A stretch of DNA of 34,484 nucleotides, from the NCBI GenBank assembly GCA_024277475.1, contig JAJRVC010000709.1, positions 1-34,484 on the forward strand, read 5' to 3'. The notes below the pieces were generated by a model. It was not told the origin of the DNA, ran no database searches, and was given only the letters and a program-made list of their open reading frames with translations. The translations under genes were made by a program, and so were the position numbers. Origin of the DNA: Deltaproteobacteria bacterium (lineage in GTDB: Bacteria; Desulfobacterota; Desulfobacteria; Desulfobacterales; JAFDCJ01). Positions 1 through 8,312 of the stretch are shown piece by piece (position 1 is the stretch's first letter; each line of letters starts with the position of its first letter).

Positions 1-14
1 AAAGATAAAAATAT

Positions 15-20
15 TATAAT
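15..20 (+). promoter_or_regulatory. possible -10 element for the ribbon-helix-helix gene
   Basis: A perfect TATAAT lies only nine bases before the ATG at 30. The -35 would fall outside the window. If it is used, transcription would begin within a few bases of the start codon, giving an almost leaderless mRNA. The region is very AT-rich, so a chance match is quite possible. Confidence 0.3.
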
Positions 21-29
21 TATATTAGT

Positions 30-185
30 ATGGACCAGAAAAAGACATTTTCCACCAGACTTGATGTGAATTGCCTCAAAGCTTTGAAGCATCTTGCAGT
101 TGATGAGGATAAATCCATCGGTCTCCTCTTGGAGGAGGCCATCGACGATCTTGTTAGAAAATACGAAAAAAAAAGAAGTGGTTGA
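30..185 (+). CDS. small ribbon-helix-helix (CopG/Arc-like) DNA-binding protein
   Basis: This 51-residue protein begins MDQKKTFSTRLD and continues with a helix-turn-helix-helix pattern (CLKALKHLAVDEDKS, then a helix rich in Leu and Glu). That is the layout of a ribbon-helix-helix repressor or antitoxin: a short basic beta strand (about residues 4-11) that would pair with a partner and enter the DNA major groove, followed by two dimerising helices (about 12-26 and 29-47). Proteins of this type usually repress their own operon and often act as antitoxins. No toxin gene follows: the next gene starts about 195 bases downstream and is a zinc-ribbon protein. The start has no visible Shine-Dalgarno sequence, and the window edge hides anything upstream. 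The fold call rests on residue pattern only. Confidence 0.65.
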   Translation: MDQKKTFSTRLDVNCLKALKHLAVDEDKSIGLLLEEAIDDLVRKYEKKRSG

Positions 186-379
186 ACGGTCGGCAAGGAT
201 ATTTAGAGATGATTTATACTGATCCAAGGGCTTCCCGTAAACCTTTAACCCGGATAAATCGGAACCAAACAGGTAGGAGTTTGATAATGACAGGTTGAAT
301 CTGGTGAATTTTGGGTATTTGGCAAGTCCTGCCACCAAAAAGTACTGGAAATTTGCAGGGACCAAAGAGAGGTACGAAA

Positions 380-643
380 ATGCCAGCAACCAGTAATAGC
401 TATTGTTTAGAAGAAGAACGAAGCAGTGTTTATCACGCTGGAGCCAATGAGCGCGACGGTCTTACAGTCGAGTGTATTTGTCCGAAATGCGGCACCACCC
501 ATAGAATGAAACTGCTTTGGAGCGGAAGAGGAAAGCCTAAAAAATACTGCCAGCCTTGCAAAGGCTTTGTGTCAAGCATAGAAGCCATAGATTTTTCCGG
601 CATTCCGGCAGATGTTAACAAGAACATTGAAAAAACCGTTTAG
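380..643 (+). CDS. small zinc-ribbon protein of unknown function
   Basis: The 87-residue protein has one four-cysteine zinc-binding unit: CPKC at residues 34-37 and CQPC at 57-60, with a basic stretch between (WSGRGKPKKY). A further Cys at 32 precedes the first pair. The frame is open further upstream to a TTG at 311. I chose the ATG at 380 because AGAGAGGT lies about seven bases before it and the extra upstream residues look non-coding. It could bind RNA, DNA or a protein partner; nothing in the sequence decides this. It converges on the pfaA-like gene with 70 bases between the stops. I do not recognise a named family. Confidence 0.6.
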   Translation: MPATSNSYCLEEERSSVYHAGANERDGLTVECICPKCGTTHRMKLLWSGRGKPKKYCQPCKGFVSSIEAIDFSGIPADVNKNIEKTV

Positions 644-713
644 TGGGTTTGTATTGCCATCGCTCTGCCCTGGTTTTTTCAACTTTAAAGCTAACAAGAC
701 GGCAACCCGCGAC

Positions 714-3700
714 TCAGGCTAAAGCTCTATGTCGTGGTTTAAAGGCCTTGAGCAGGGATGTGTCCAATATCGCTTGATAACCGGTCAGGCGTGCCACAAT
801 TTCACCATTGGAATCGGAAAATGTAAAATTTCCTCGCATTTTTCGGTTGGTAACTTCACTTACTTCCAGCACCGCGGTTACACCCTCAGCTGGGAATTGA
901 TGCCGATACTGACGATAGGAGGTTGCGTAACTTGGCAGTGAGACAGTTTCTTTTTCTTCAAAACACCATAAAATTGCCATCTGGAAGGCACAATCCAGCA
1001 CCAGAGGATCGGCAATCCATCGATCCCTCAAGGGGGAAGCAATCCATTCCCGCGGCCTGGGCGCCGATGAAATATGAGCCACCATTCCACGGGATGAACA
1101 ACTGACAATTTTGCGAATGCCGCGAAGCTGCAAGCCGTGAAAAAGAATTTCATCGTAGACGTCCTGGATTTTTTTTGTATAAGCCCCGGCAATCATAGCC
1201 TTGGAGAATTGATACGGAGGAGCCGGAATCAGGTGATCACTTAAAATGGCCCTGGCTCGCGAATGGATCACATCCTGTCCGGTCTCTTTGCCGCCCCTCA
1301 ATTCAACTGTCACTTCAAAAAACTCACCATTTTTTTTGGGTTTACCGGCAAACAGGCGAATCGGGTACTTTTCGTGCTCCAGGCGAATTCCTTTTAGAAC
1401 TTGAATATCGTCCAGACCATGCAGGATCAGTCCGGGGTTTTGATGCAGAGCGCCATGGGCAAACCATTCTGTCATCAGTGCCAGTGGCACCACCGGCTTG
1501 TCGTCTATGATATGGGATTTCAGCACAGGATATTGCGAGATATCGATTTCACGTTCAAAGCACAGGCCAAGTTGCTGTTTTTTACTGACCGGCGGAGATT
1601 TCAGCAGTGCAGGCCGTTTCAGATCTTTGCGGTCTTCTATCTCAGCCCCGATGACAACTTCCACCGCAGCATTTTTGTCCGTCATCATTTCATGAATCAG
1701 GCACCTGGCTCCCTCGTCAGTAGGAATCAAATGGATGCCCCGGCGCTCAAACTCGCGTCTCAAACCCGGTGTCACCATGCCGCCGTCCCAGGGCCCCCAG
1801 TTGATTGCGATAACCCGGCAACTATCCCGGATGGATGATTCGGCCTGAGCGATTTTGTTTAACGCCTCATTGGCCATGGCATAATCCACCTGTCCCCTGT
1901 TGCCGAATCGTGCGGCGACTGAGGAAAAAACCACCAGGTATTTTAAGGAATCATTATGTGTGGCCTTTATTAGATTTTTAAATCCCCTGACTTTGGTATC
2001 GAAAACCCGCTCAAATTGATCGGGAGTTTTATCGATGATCAGGCGATCTTCCAGCACGCCGGCACCATGGATGATAGCTGCAATAGGGCCGAGATCTAAG
2101 CGGATGACATCAATAATTGTACGGACGTCTTTAAAATTACGGATGTCCACCGAGTAATAATGGACATCCGCTCCGGTTGATTTTAATGTCGCCAGATTTC
2201 GGCTGATTTCACGATTCGTCATGTAGCTTTTGTATAATTTTTCTATTTCGGCTGGTGATGACGTTTTGTCCTTAAATTTGTTTGATAAAATGGCTTTTTT
2301 CGTCAAGGCCTGATCTTCCAGGGATGACAGCCAAAGTGGCTCAGTCACGGGATTGGGCGAACTGCCCAAAAGAACCAAGCGAGGTCTGGCGTGTCTTGCA
2401 AGTGCCAACGCCGCGGCGGAAGTAATTCCCCTCGCGCCGCCACTGATGACGACCACATCGTCGGAATCCAGATTTATCCGACCGGCGGGATAGGGTTTGG
2501 GCTCCAGGGTTAATGTACAGCGGTATTGCGAACCAAGGCCGATTTCCACCGGACCCGGAGTCAGAATTTCCTTTACAACAGCCGCCGCAATGTTACGGTG
2601 GTCCGAGTGGTTTGCAGCGATATCGATGGCATGGCAGCAGATATTTTCCCATTCGATGGCGGCTGTTTTTGCCAGTCCGGCCAGTCCGCCCTGCACCGGA
2701 CGAATGGTTTCGTGTTGCTTGAAACCAAAGGCGCCGTCCATACGGCTGACGGTTGCAAACAAAGTATCGCCTTCATTTGCGGCCAGCAGATATAGCGCCA
2801 TTTGTTGGGTTAGAGTGAAGGCGTCTTTCAGGTCTTGTTCCATTTTGTAAGATGCAGGATCCTGCACAATTACCAGGCCGGCCGCTTCGGAAAGCTGATT
2901 CTCAGGCATTGATCCAGCCAGATTAATAATGGCGGTATTAATACCCAGCTTTGCCAGTTCTTCAGCGATGTGCGCGGACAGACCGGAGTTGTCCTGCGTT
3001 ACAAAGACCGTTTTGTTCCCGGCAATTGTTAAGGGAAAAGCGGAAATCTCAGGCGCTTCCACCACTGTTACCACATTGCGGGGAATTTCTAATACATCCG
3101 GATCGGGTAACGGTGGGTCGGATCTGAGCGATGCTTCGATGCCAGGGTCGTCCGAACTGGCTGGAACTGTCACCTGCGCAGTACCGGATTGTTCCCGGGG
3201 AGCTTCGGGGTTTGGGGAGTTGCCGAGATATTCAGCTATTTGTCCCAAGGTCTTCAAAGTTCCCATGATTTCAGGGGAAACCGCGGGCAGATCAGGCATT
3301 TTTTCTTCAAGGGCGGATAAAATTTCCACTCTTTTGATAGAATCAATCCCCAACTCAGCTTCTATATCCATGTCCAGGCCGAGCATTTCCACCGGATATC
3401 CGGTCAGCCGGCTGACGATCTCCAGCGTCGTTTTCACGATTTTGTTCTGAGGATTGTTGGAAGGGTCGTGTATTTTTTCTTCAACTGAATTGGGTGGATC
3501 TTGAATGCTGTTATCGGCCTGATTTTGATTTGTTGGTCCCTCATCGGATCCCACCATGAATTCGACAATTTGTCCCAGCGTTTTGAGACTGCCCATAATT
3601 TCAGGCGAAACCGTGTGCAAGTCGGGCATTTTTTCTTCAAGGGCGGATAAAATTTCCACTCTTTTGATAGAATCAATCCCCAACTCAGCCTCGATGTCCA

Positions 3701-6700
3701 TGTCCAGACCAAGCATTTCCACCGGATATCCGGTCAGCCGGCTGACCACTTCCAACATCGCTGTTTCAATTATTTTTTGATCCGGTCGAAATGGATCGGC
3801 TTTTTTGATTTGAGAACCACTATCGGTTATGCCCGGCGAATATCCATTCGCAGCCCCTTCATGAAATTCGGGTTGGACCGGGATTGGGAATATTTTCGGG
3901 GTATTCAAAGGAGATCCGGTTTTTGTCGGGACGACAGAATTATCGATGTCTGCAATGGTGATATCATTTTCCTGCGGCTGCAGTTCATGGGGTGGCGCGG
4001 GCCGATATTGAGGGATGGAAGCCTGCCTGCCCGGTTCCATACTGATGCCCAGCGATCTTTCCGCCAGACGCTGGGTATTTATCATCATTTCCTGCAACGC
4101 GCGATTGGCCTCGGTTTGTGATTCCAAAAACATCTGGTGCGTCCGGGCCGTTTCAGCGTGAAGGTGTTGCATCGATTGCAAACCCCGGGAAACCACCTTT
4201 AAAGCATCCAGGATAAGTTCTGATTGATTGTCGTCATTTTTATTCATGATGGTTTTTTGTTTGTAAGTTCGTTTAGATGGTTTTGGTCGTTGGTGGCCGG
4301 CGATTTTTGGCGGCTGCTCCTTGCTCTCTGCAGCTGGAAACTCGTTTAAATGGTTCAGTTCGTTTGAATCGCTTGGGGCGGATGGTTTTCGGCTATTCAT
4401 CCTTGCACTCTGCCTTCTGTCGTCTGAAATTCCGCCTTCCGCCTTCCCGCCGGGGCGCAGGCCCCTATGGGCCGGAGGCCGCCTTCCCTCCGGGGCGTAG
4501 GTCCCTATGGGCCGGCGACCGCCCTCAACTGTCTCTGTTTTCCGCGCTTTATAATTCGTGCCGCTTAAAAGTACATTCATACGCGGCTTTCGGGCCGATG
4601 ATAGCGGGCCTTCCCATCCGGCTAACGCCAACGGATAACCAATGGATGCAAGACGACAGAGCAATCTGGCCAGATCAGCGACACCGTGTGTTTTTCCGAT
4701 CGAAGCATCCAGTGCCACAGCCTCAAAATTGTGATCATGAAGGATGGCTGAAATTAGCCCGGTCAGAACGGACTTAGGTCCGATTTCCACAAACGTGCGT
4801 ACGCCGAAAGCAAACAGATTTTCAATCTCTTTGACGAAGTCAACGGGACAGACCAAATGGTTGCCCAACAGTGTCCGGGCTTCATCCGGTTCGGTGGGAT
4901 ATGCTTCCCCGGTTGTATTGGAAAATACTTTGACGGCAGTTGGATTTATGGGTACTTTTTTTAATGCATCTAAAAAAGGCCGGGCGGCATCTTTGACCAG
5001 ATCACTGTGAAAAGCCGTCGAAACCGGCAACCTAACGGCATTGATTTTCTTTTTTCTGCAAATTTTCTCGATATCAATTATGGCGGATATCGTACCGGAC
5101 AAAACCCCCTGGCGGGGACTATTGCGGTTGGCGATAACAATTTTTTGAGTTGAATGTTCTATCAGGGCTTCCAGTTCGTCCAATGGTGCCTGCACGGCCA
5201 GCATGGCGCCTTCGGGTGCATCGTGATGTGCCCCGGCCGCTGCCATGAGGTGACCGCGGGTGAAGGAAAGTTCCGTCAGGGCCTGTTCATCGATCCATCC
5301 GGCCGCGCATAGCGCCGTCAATTCTCCAAAACTGTGCCCACAGGTTGCATCTGGGCTAATTGCGAACTTCTGCAACATTTTCAGCATCGCCAGGCTGACG
5401 GCGCCAATAGCCGGTTGGGCAATATCGGTTCTTTTTAAGGTTTCTTCCTGCCTTTGCCGTTCTTCAGGTGTGTGCGCCGTCGGGGGGTAGATTCGATCGG
5501 TGAGAAGTCCCCGGCCTTTAAATTTTTTATTGGCCTTTTCCAGGGCCTTCATGGCCTGGGGGAATGTGCAGACAAAATCCCGTCCCATTCCAAGGTACTG
5601 GCTTCCCTGTCCAGGAAAGACAAAAGCAAGTTTTCCGGTTTTTTCAGGGCCACCGATGTAGATATTTTTAAGATTCAGAGAATCACGTTTGTTTGAGGAA
5701 TTCAAAGCGTATAATGCACGGTTGAAAAGCTCTAATTTTTTAAAATTCTGTTCATGAACCATCAAAAGACGATGGGAATGCTCGGCTGAAAAATTTTTAC
5801 GGGATTCAGCCGCCCTGATTCTAAACAGATCATCGGATAAACCGTTCACCACATCGTCCTGGTACGCTTTGACACTGCGGATCAGTTCATTTTTACGTGC
5901 AGCGGAGAAGGCCATGATTTCAATGCTTCCGTCCCAGGATATTTCGGTCTTGACTGGAAGGTATTCTTCAAGCACAATGTGAAAATTACTGCCGCCAAAA
6001 CCAAACGCACTGACACCCGCCCGGCGAGGATGGCCATTTCCTGAAAACCAGGGCCGGGTGGAAGAATTCAAGTAAAAATGACTGTTCTCAATTTTCAGAT
6101 CCGGATCCGGTGTTTCAGCTTTCAACGTGGGCGGCAATACTTTATGATAAAGGCCAAGGGCCGCTTTGATCAAACCGGCGGCGCCGGCGGATGCTTTGGT
6201 ATGACCGATCATGGATTTGACGGAACCCAGAGCGCATTTGCTACCGTTAGTAGCGGATTCTTCAAATATCCGGCTTAGGGCTTTGAACTCGACTTTGTCG
6301 CCGACCCGGGTGCCTGTACCGTGGGCTTCGATCAATCCGACGGTGGCGGGATTGATACCGGCATTTTCATAGGCCATCCGCAAGGCCTTGATTTGCCCTT
6401 CAACATTAGGTGAATAGATACTTTGCGATTTACCGTCGCTTGAAGAGCCAAGTCCTTTGATTACTGCATAAATTTTATTTCCGTCTTTTTGAGCATCTTC
6501 AAGTCTTTTTAACACCAGGATCCCAATGCCTTCACCCAGAACGGTGCCGTCGGCATCTTTTGAAAAAGGACGGGCGTCTCCGGTTGCGGATAGCGTATGG
6601 GTCTTAGAAAAGCACATGTGCATAAAAATGTCATTGAGCGTATCCACCCCGCCGGTGACGACCATATCACTTCGACCGGACATCAATTCGAGGGAGGCAA

Positions 6701-7343
6701 GATGGATGGCACTCAACGAACTTGCACAAGCGGCGTCCACAACGCAGTTGGTACCCCGCAAATCCAGGCGATTGCTTATTCTGCCGGCCACCACATTGCC
6801 GAGAAGACCCGGGAATGAATTTTCCTGCCAGGGGATGTAGGAATCTGAAATTTTTTTAATGATTTCTTCGGTTTTTGCCGGAGGTATGGCAGAATCTTCC
6901 AGGGCTTTACGCCACATGGGGTGACCAAGCCTAGAACTTAACGGAATAACCAATTCCTGGGTTCCGGTAACGCCTATGATGACGGACGTGCGATCCCGAT
7001 CAAAGTCCCGGTCGTTGCCGTATCCGCAATCTTCCAGGGCCATCCTTGCAACCAGCAATCCCAAGAGTTGGGACGTGTCAGTGGCTTCGAGAGAAGAGGG
7101 AGGAATGCCGAATTCGGATGGGTCAAATGAGACGGGTTCAAGAAATCCACCCCGCTTGCAGTATACACGGTCCGGAGTTTTAGGATCCGTGTCATAATAA
7201 TCGGCAGGGGACCAGTGGGAGTCGGGGACTTCAGTGATGGCATCCCTGCCGTGATAGAGCAATTTCCAATATTCTTTGAGACCCGTTGATTTTGGAAACA
7301 AACATCCCATTCCAATGATGGCCACCGGGTAATTGTCAGGCAT
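714..7343 (-). CDS. pfaA: PfaA-like multidomain fatty acid/polyketide synthase (KS-MAT-ACP-ACP-KR-DH)
   Basis: A 2209-residue iterative type I synthase of the omega-3 (secondary lipid) PfaA family. Numbering from the ATG at 7343, the order is: ketosynthase, about 5-460, with Cys206 in DAACASS, His341 in EAHGTGT and His381 in IGHTKA; malonyl/acyl transferase, about 570-880, with Ser671 in GHSFGE and His779; a low-complexity linker, about 935-1030; a Gln/Glu-rich helical segment, about 1035-1100; two acyl carrier domains with phosphopantetheine Ser1225 and Ser1335 in LGIDS; ketoreductase, about 1430-1900, with GGARGI and Tyr1821/Asn1825; and a C-terminal dehydratase-like double hot-dog domain from about 1930. 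PfaA of marine bacteria usually has five or more ACPs, so two is few. The track frame also allows a TTG 20 codons upstream, but AAAGGA sits ten bases before the chosen ATG. PfaD is encoded 1 kb away; PfaB and PfaC are absent. Confidence 0.93.
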   Translation of the reverse strand: MPDNYPVAIIGMGCLFPKSTGLKEYWKLLYHGRDAITEVPDSHWSPADYYDTDPKTPDRVYCKRGGFLEPVSFDPSEFGIPPSSLEATDTSQLLGLLVARMALEDCGYGNDRDFDRDRTSVIIGVTGTQELVIPLSSRLGHPMWRKALEDSAIPPAKTEEIIKKISDSYIPWQENSFPGLLGNVVAGRISNRLDLRGTNCVVDAACASSLSAIHLASLELMSGRSDMVVTGGVDTLNDIFMHMCFSKTHTLSATGDARPFSKDADGTVLGEGIGILVLKRLEDAQKDGNKIYAVIKGLGSSSDGKSQSIYSPNVEGQIKALRMAYENAGINPATVGLIEAHGTGTRVGDKVEFKALSRIFEESATNGSKCALGSVKSMIGHTKASAGAAGLIKAALGLYHKVLPPTLKAETPDPDLKIENSHFYLNSSTRPWFSGNGHPRRAGVSAFGFGGSNFHIVLEEYLPVKTEISWDGSIEIMAFSAARKNELIRSVKAYQDDVVNGLSDDLFRIRAAESRKNFSAEHSHRLLMVHEQNFKKLELFNRALYALNSSNKRDSLNLKNIYIGGPEKTGKLAFVFPGQGSQYLGMGRDFVCTFPQAMKALEKANKKFKGRGLLTDRIYPPTAHTPEERQRQEETLKRTDIAQPAIGAVSLAMLKMLQKFAISPDATCGHSFGELTALCAAGWIDEQALTELSFTRGHLMAAAGAHHDAPEGAMLAVQAPLDELEALIEHSTQKIVIANRNSPRQGVLSGTISAIIDIEKICRKKKINAVRLPVSTAFHSDLVKDAARPFLDALKKVPINPTAVKVFSNTTGEAYPTEPDEARTLLGNHLVCPVDFVKEIENLFAFGVRTFVEIGPKSVLTGLISAILHDHNFEAVALDASIGKTHGVADLARLLCRLASIGYPLALAGWEGPLSSARKPRMNVLLSGTNYKARKTETVEGGRRPIGTYAPEGRRPPAHRGLRPGGKAEGGISDDRRQSARMNSRKPSAPSDSNELNHLNEFPAAESKEQPPKIAGHQRPKPSKRTYKQKTIMNKNDDNQSELILDALKVVSRGLQSMQHLHAETARTHQMFLESQTEANRALQEMMINTQRLAERSLGISMEPGRQASIPQYRPAPPHELQPQENDITIADIDNSVVPTKTGSPLNTPKIFPIPVQPEFHEGAANGYSPGITDSGSQIKKADPFRPDQKIIETAMLEVVSRLTGYPVEMLGLDMDIEAELGIDSIKRVEILSALEEKMPDLHTVSPEIMGSLKTLGQIVEFMVGSDEGPTNQNQADNSIQDPPNSVEEKIHDPSNNPQNKIVKTTLEIVSRLTGYPVEMLGLDMDIEAELGIDSIKRVEILSALEEKMPDLPAVSPEIMGTLKTLGQIAEYLGNSPNPEAPREQSGTAQVTVPASSDDPGIEASLRSDPPLPDPDVLEIPRNVVTVVEAPEISAFPLTIAGNKTVFVTQDNSGLSAHIAEELAKLGINTAIINLAGSMPENQLSEAAGLVIVQDPASYKMEQDLKDAFTLTQQMALYLLAANEGDTLFATVSRMDGAFGFKQHETIRPVQGGLAGLAKTAAIEWENICCHAIDIAANHSDHRNIAAAVVKEILTPGPVEIGLGSQYRCTLTLEPKPYPAGRINLDSDDVVVISGGARGITSAAALALARHARPRLVLLGSSPNPVTEPLWLSSLEDQALTKKAILSNKFKDKTSSPAEIEKLYKSYMTNREISRNLATLKSTGADVHYYSVDIRNFKDVRTIIDVIRLDLGPIAAIIHGAGVLEDRLIIDKTPDQFERVFDTKVRGFKNLIKATHNDSLKYLVVFSSVAARFGNRGQVDYAMANEALNKIAQAESSIRDSCRVIAINWGPWDGGMVTPGLRREFERRGIHLIPTDEGARCLIHEMMTDKNAAVEVVIGAEIEDRKDLKRPALLKSPPVSKKQQLGLCFEREIDISQYPVLKSHIIDDKPVVPLALMTEWFAHGALHQNPGLILHGLDDIQVLKGIRLEHEKYPIRLFAGKPKKNGEFFEVTVELRGGKETGQDVIHSRARAILSDHLIPAPPYQFSKAMIAGAYTKKIQDVYDEILFHGLQLRGIRKIVSCSSRGMVAHISSAPRPREWIASPLRDRWIADPLVLDCAFQMAILWCFEEKETVSLPSYATSYRQYRHQFPAEGVTAVLEVSEVTNRKMRGNFTFSDSNGEIVARLTGYQAILDTSLLKAFKPRHRALA
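3295..3689. repeat. direct repeat of the ACP coding unit (period 330 bp)
   Basis: Bases 3295-3359 are identical to 3625-3689 (65 of 65), and similarity continues on both sides through the whole ACP domain. The offset is exactly 330 bases, or 110 codons, so the two carrier domains are in-frame tandem copies. Their core of more than 40 residues around the phosphopantetheine serine is the same in both. This indicates recent duplication or ongoing gene conversion. Confidence 0.9.
4439..4515. repeat. two 37-bp direct repeats (40-bp period) in the pfaA linker
   Basis: Copies at 4439-4475 and 4479-4515 differ at only three positions: CCGCCTTCCC(G/T)CCGGGG, then CG(C/T)AGG, then (C/T)CCTATGGGCCGG. 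The 40-base period is not a multiple of three, so the copies are read in different frames, giving Arg/Pro/Gly-rich text (APEGRRPP followed by GLRPGGKAEGG). The DNA looks like intergenic repeat sequence captured within the inter-domain linker between the acyl transferase and the ACPs. Confidence 0.85.
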
Positions 7344-7409
7344 ACTCAGTTTGTCCTTTCCCGGCCGGCTTTTTGTCTGGGAAACCTGGCAGGATATATT
7401 CAATATACA

Positions 7410-7438
7410 AATATAGTATTAATGAAAGATATTTTCAA
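7410..7438 (-). promoter_or_regulatory. sigma-70-type promoter of the pfaA-like gene
   Basis: On the minus strand TTGAAA (7438-7433) is followed after exactly 17 bases by TATATT (7415-7410). Transcription would start near 7403, giving a leader of about 60 bases before the ATG at 7343. The dyad at 7462-7481 lies about 24 bases upstream of this -35. Confidence 0.6.
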
Positions 7439-7461
7439 GAGGTTGCTTTAAAAATATTTAG

Positions 7462-7481
7462 TTGATATATTGGTGTATCAA
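7462..7481. promoter_or_regulatory. candidate operator dyad between the regulator and pfaA
   Basis: TTGATATATTGGTGTATCAA has perfect six-base arms (TTGATA/TATCAA) around an eight-base centre. The left arm also reads as a -35 for the plus-strand regulator gene, with TAATAA 16 bases downstream at 7484-7489. A protein bound here would overlap the regulator's own promoter and sit just upstream of the pfaA promoter. This suggests autoregulation and control of pfaA, as is usual for divergently placed regulators; the binding itself is inference. Confidence 0.45.
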
Positions 7482-7542
7482 CTTAATAACTTTTGTCATT
7501 AAAAATTTTAGCTCATTTTCTCAATATTCAAGCAACCCTATC

Positions 7543-8106
7543 ATGATCAAGTTTTACACGAACAAGGCGCTGTCCAAAAAATTCAATATCAACCTTGCCA
7601 GATGGAAACGCTGGACCCGTGAATTTTTGCCGCCCGATCCACTGGGAGGATTACAGTCGGGTTATGCGCGGCAGTATAATCCGGATGAGGTATTTACAGT
7701 GGTTCTCGGAGGTCATCTGGTGGGAGATCTGAAATTCTCAATTCCAGAAACAAAACAAATTCTGGCCGATTTGCATCAATGGTTGGTGGATCATGATTTT
7801 TATTTTTACTTTTCCAAGACTTCAGAATCAGCGAAAAATGCGACTCCTGATGTTAATTATTATCAACTTGCAATCAGCAGTCAAGCGATGCGCCATGACA
7901 ACGATCGAGGTTTGTCCTATTGGGCCAGAGGCACGCTCTCCGTTGATGCCACCAATCTTCACGGGATTCGGGTGCTACGAGAGCATTTTATTGAATCATC
8001 CATCGGTCCAAAAGAAAGTGAATCTCTCCGCATGAATGCTGAAAATTATCGTGTTTTAAATATAAGCCAATTTCGCAAGAGGTTTTTAAATCGTCTTCAG
8101 GACTAA
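7543..8106 (+). CDS. MerR-like helix-turn-helix regulator, divergent from pfaA
   Basis: The protein has 187 residues from the ATG at 7543. Its first 70 or so residues follow the MerR winged-helix plan: YTNKALSKKFNI (recognition helix region), WTREFLPP, then SGYARQYNPDEVF, which matches the usual 'gyR.Y...dv' wing and is followed by a helix. The rest (about 75-187) is not a recognised ligand domain and lacks the Cys set of metal-sensing MerR proteins. The open frame extends back to a TTG at 7462, but that overlaps the proposed promoter and dyad, so the ATG is preferred even though its ribosome site is weak. It lies head-to-head with pfaA and next to pfaD, so control of this lipid synthase is its likely role (inference). 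Confidence 0.68.
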   Translation: MIKFYTNKALSKKFNINLARWKRWTREFLPPDPLGGLQSGYARQYNPDEVFTVVLGGHLVGDLKFSIPETKQILADLHQWLVDHDFYFYFSKTSESAKNATPDVNYYQLAISSQAMRHDNDRGLSYWARGTLSVDATNLHGIRVLREHFIESSIGPKESESLRMNAENYRVLNISQFRKRFLNRLQD

Positions 8107-8151
8107 AAAGTTCAGGGTTCGCCGTTCATGCTTATCTTTTTTTCGGCAAAC

Positions 8152-8263
8152 TTGATAATCTCGTAAAAAGTCGAAATTATCGAGTCTCGATCTTATAACC
8201 GGTTGAAATTATTAAGTGTGAAATTTTATTTTTGTGCTTTTTGTGCCTTTTTGCGGCTAAATC
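8152..8263 (+). repeat. 112-bp dispersed repeat, copy 1 (inverted relative to copy at 11359)
   Basis: This segment aligns without gaps to the reverse complement of 11359-11470, with about 14 mismatches in 112. The best conserved parts are AATCTCGTAAAAAGTC, the stretch around AATTATTAAGTGTGAAATTT and TTTTTGTGCCTTTTTGCGGC. It contains a small palindrome, ATCGAG-T-CTCGAT. It fills the gap between the MerR-like gene and the end of pfaD. Confidence 0.85.
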
Positions 8264-8312
8264 AAGCTTGCTTATACTTAATTTGAACTCTGAACCCATA
8301 ATCTGTGAACTC

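Noticed and set aside
2929..3450. Plus-strand open frame of 173 codons
   Set aside because: Antisense to the second ACP of pfaA; Ser/Ala-rich text follows from the complementary codons and there is no ribosome site.
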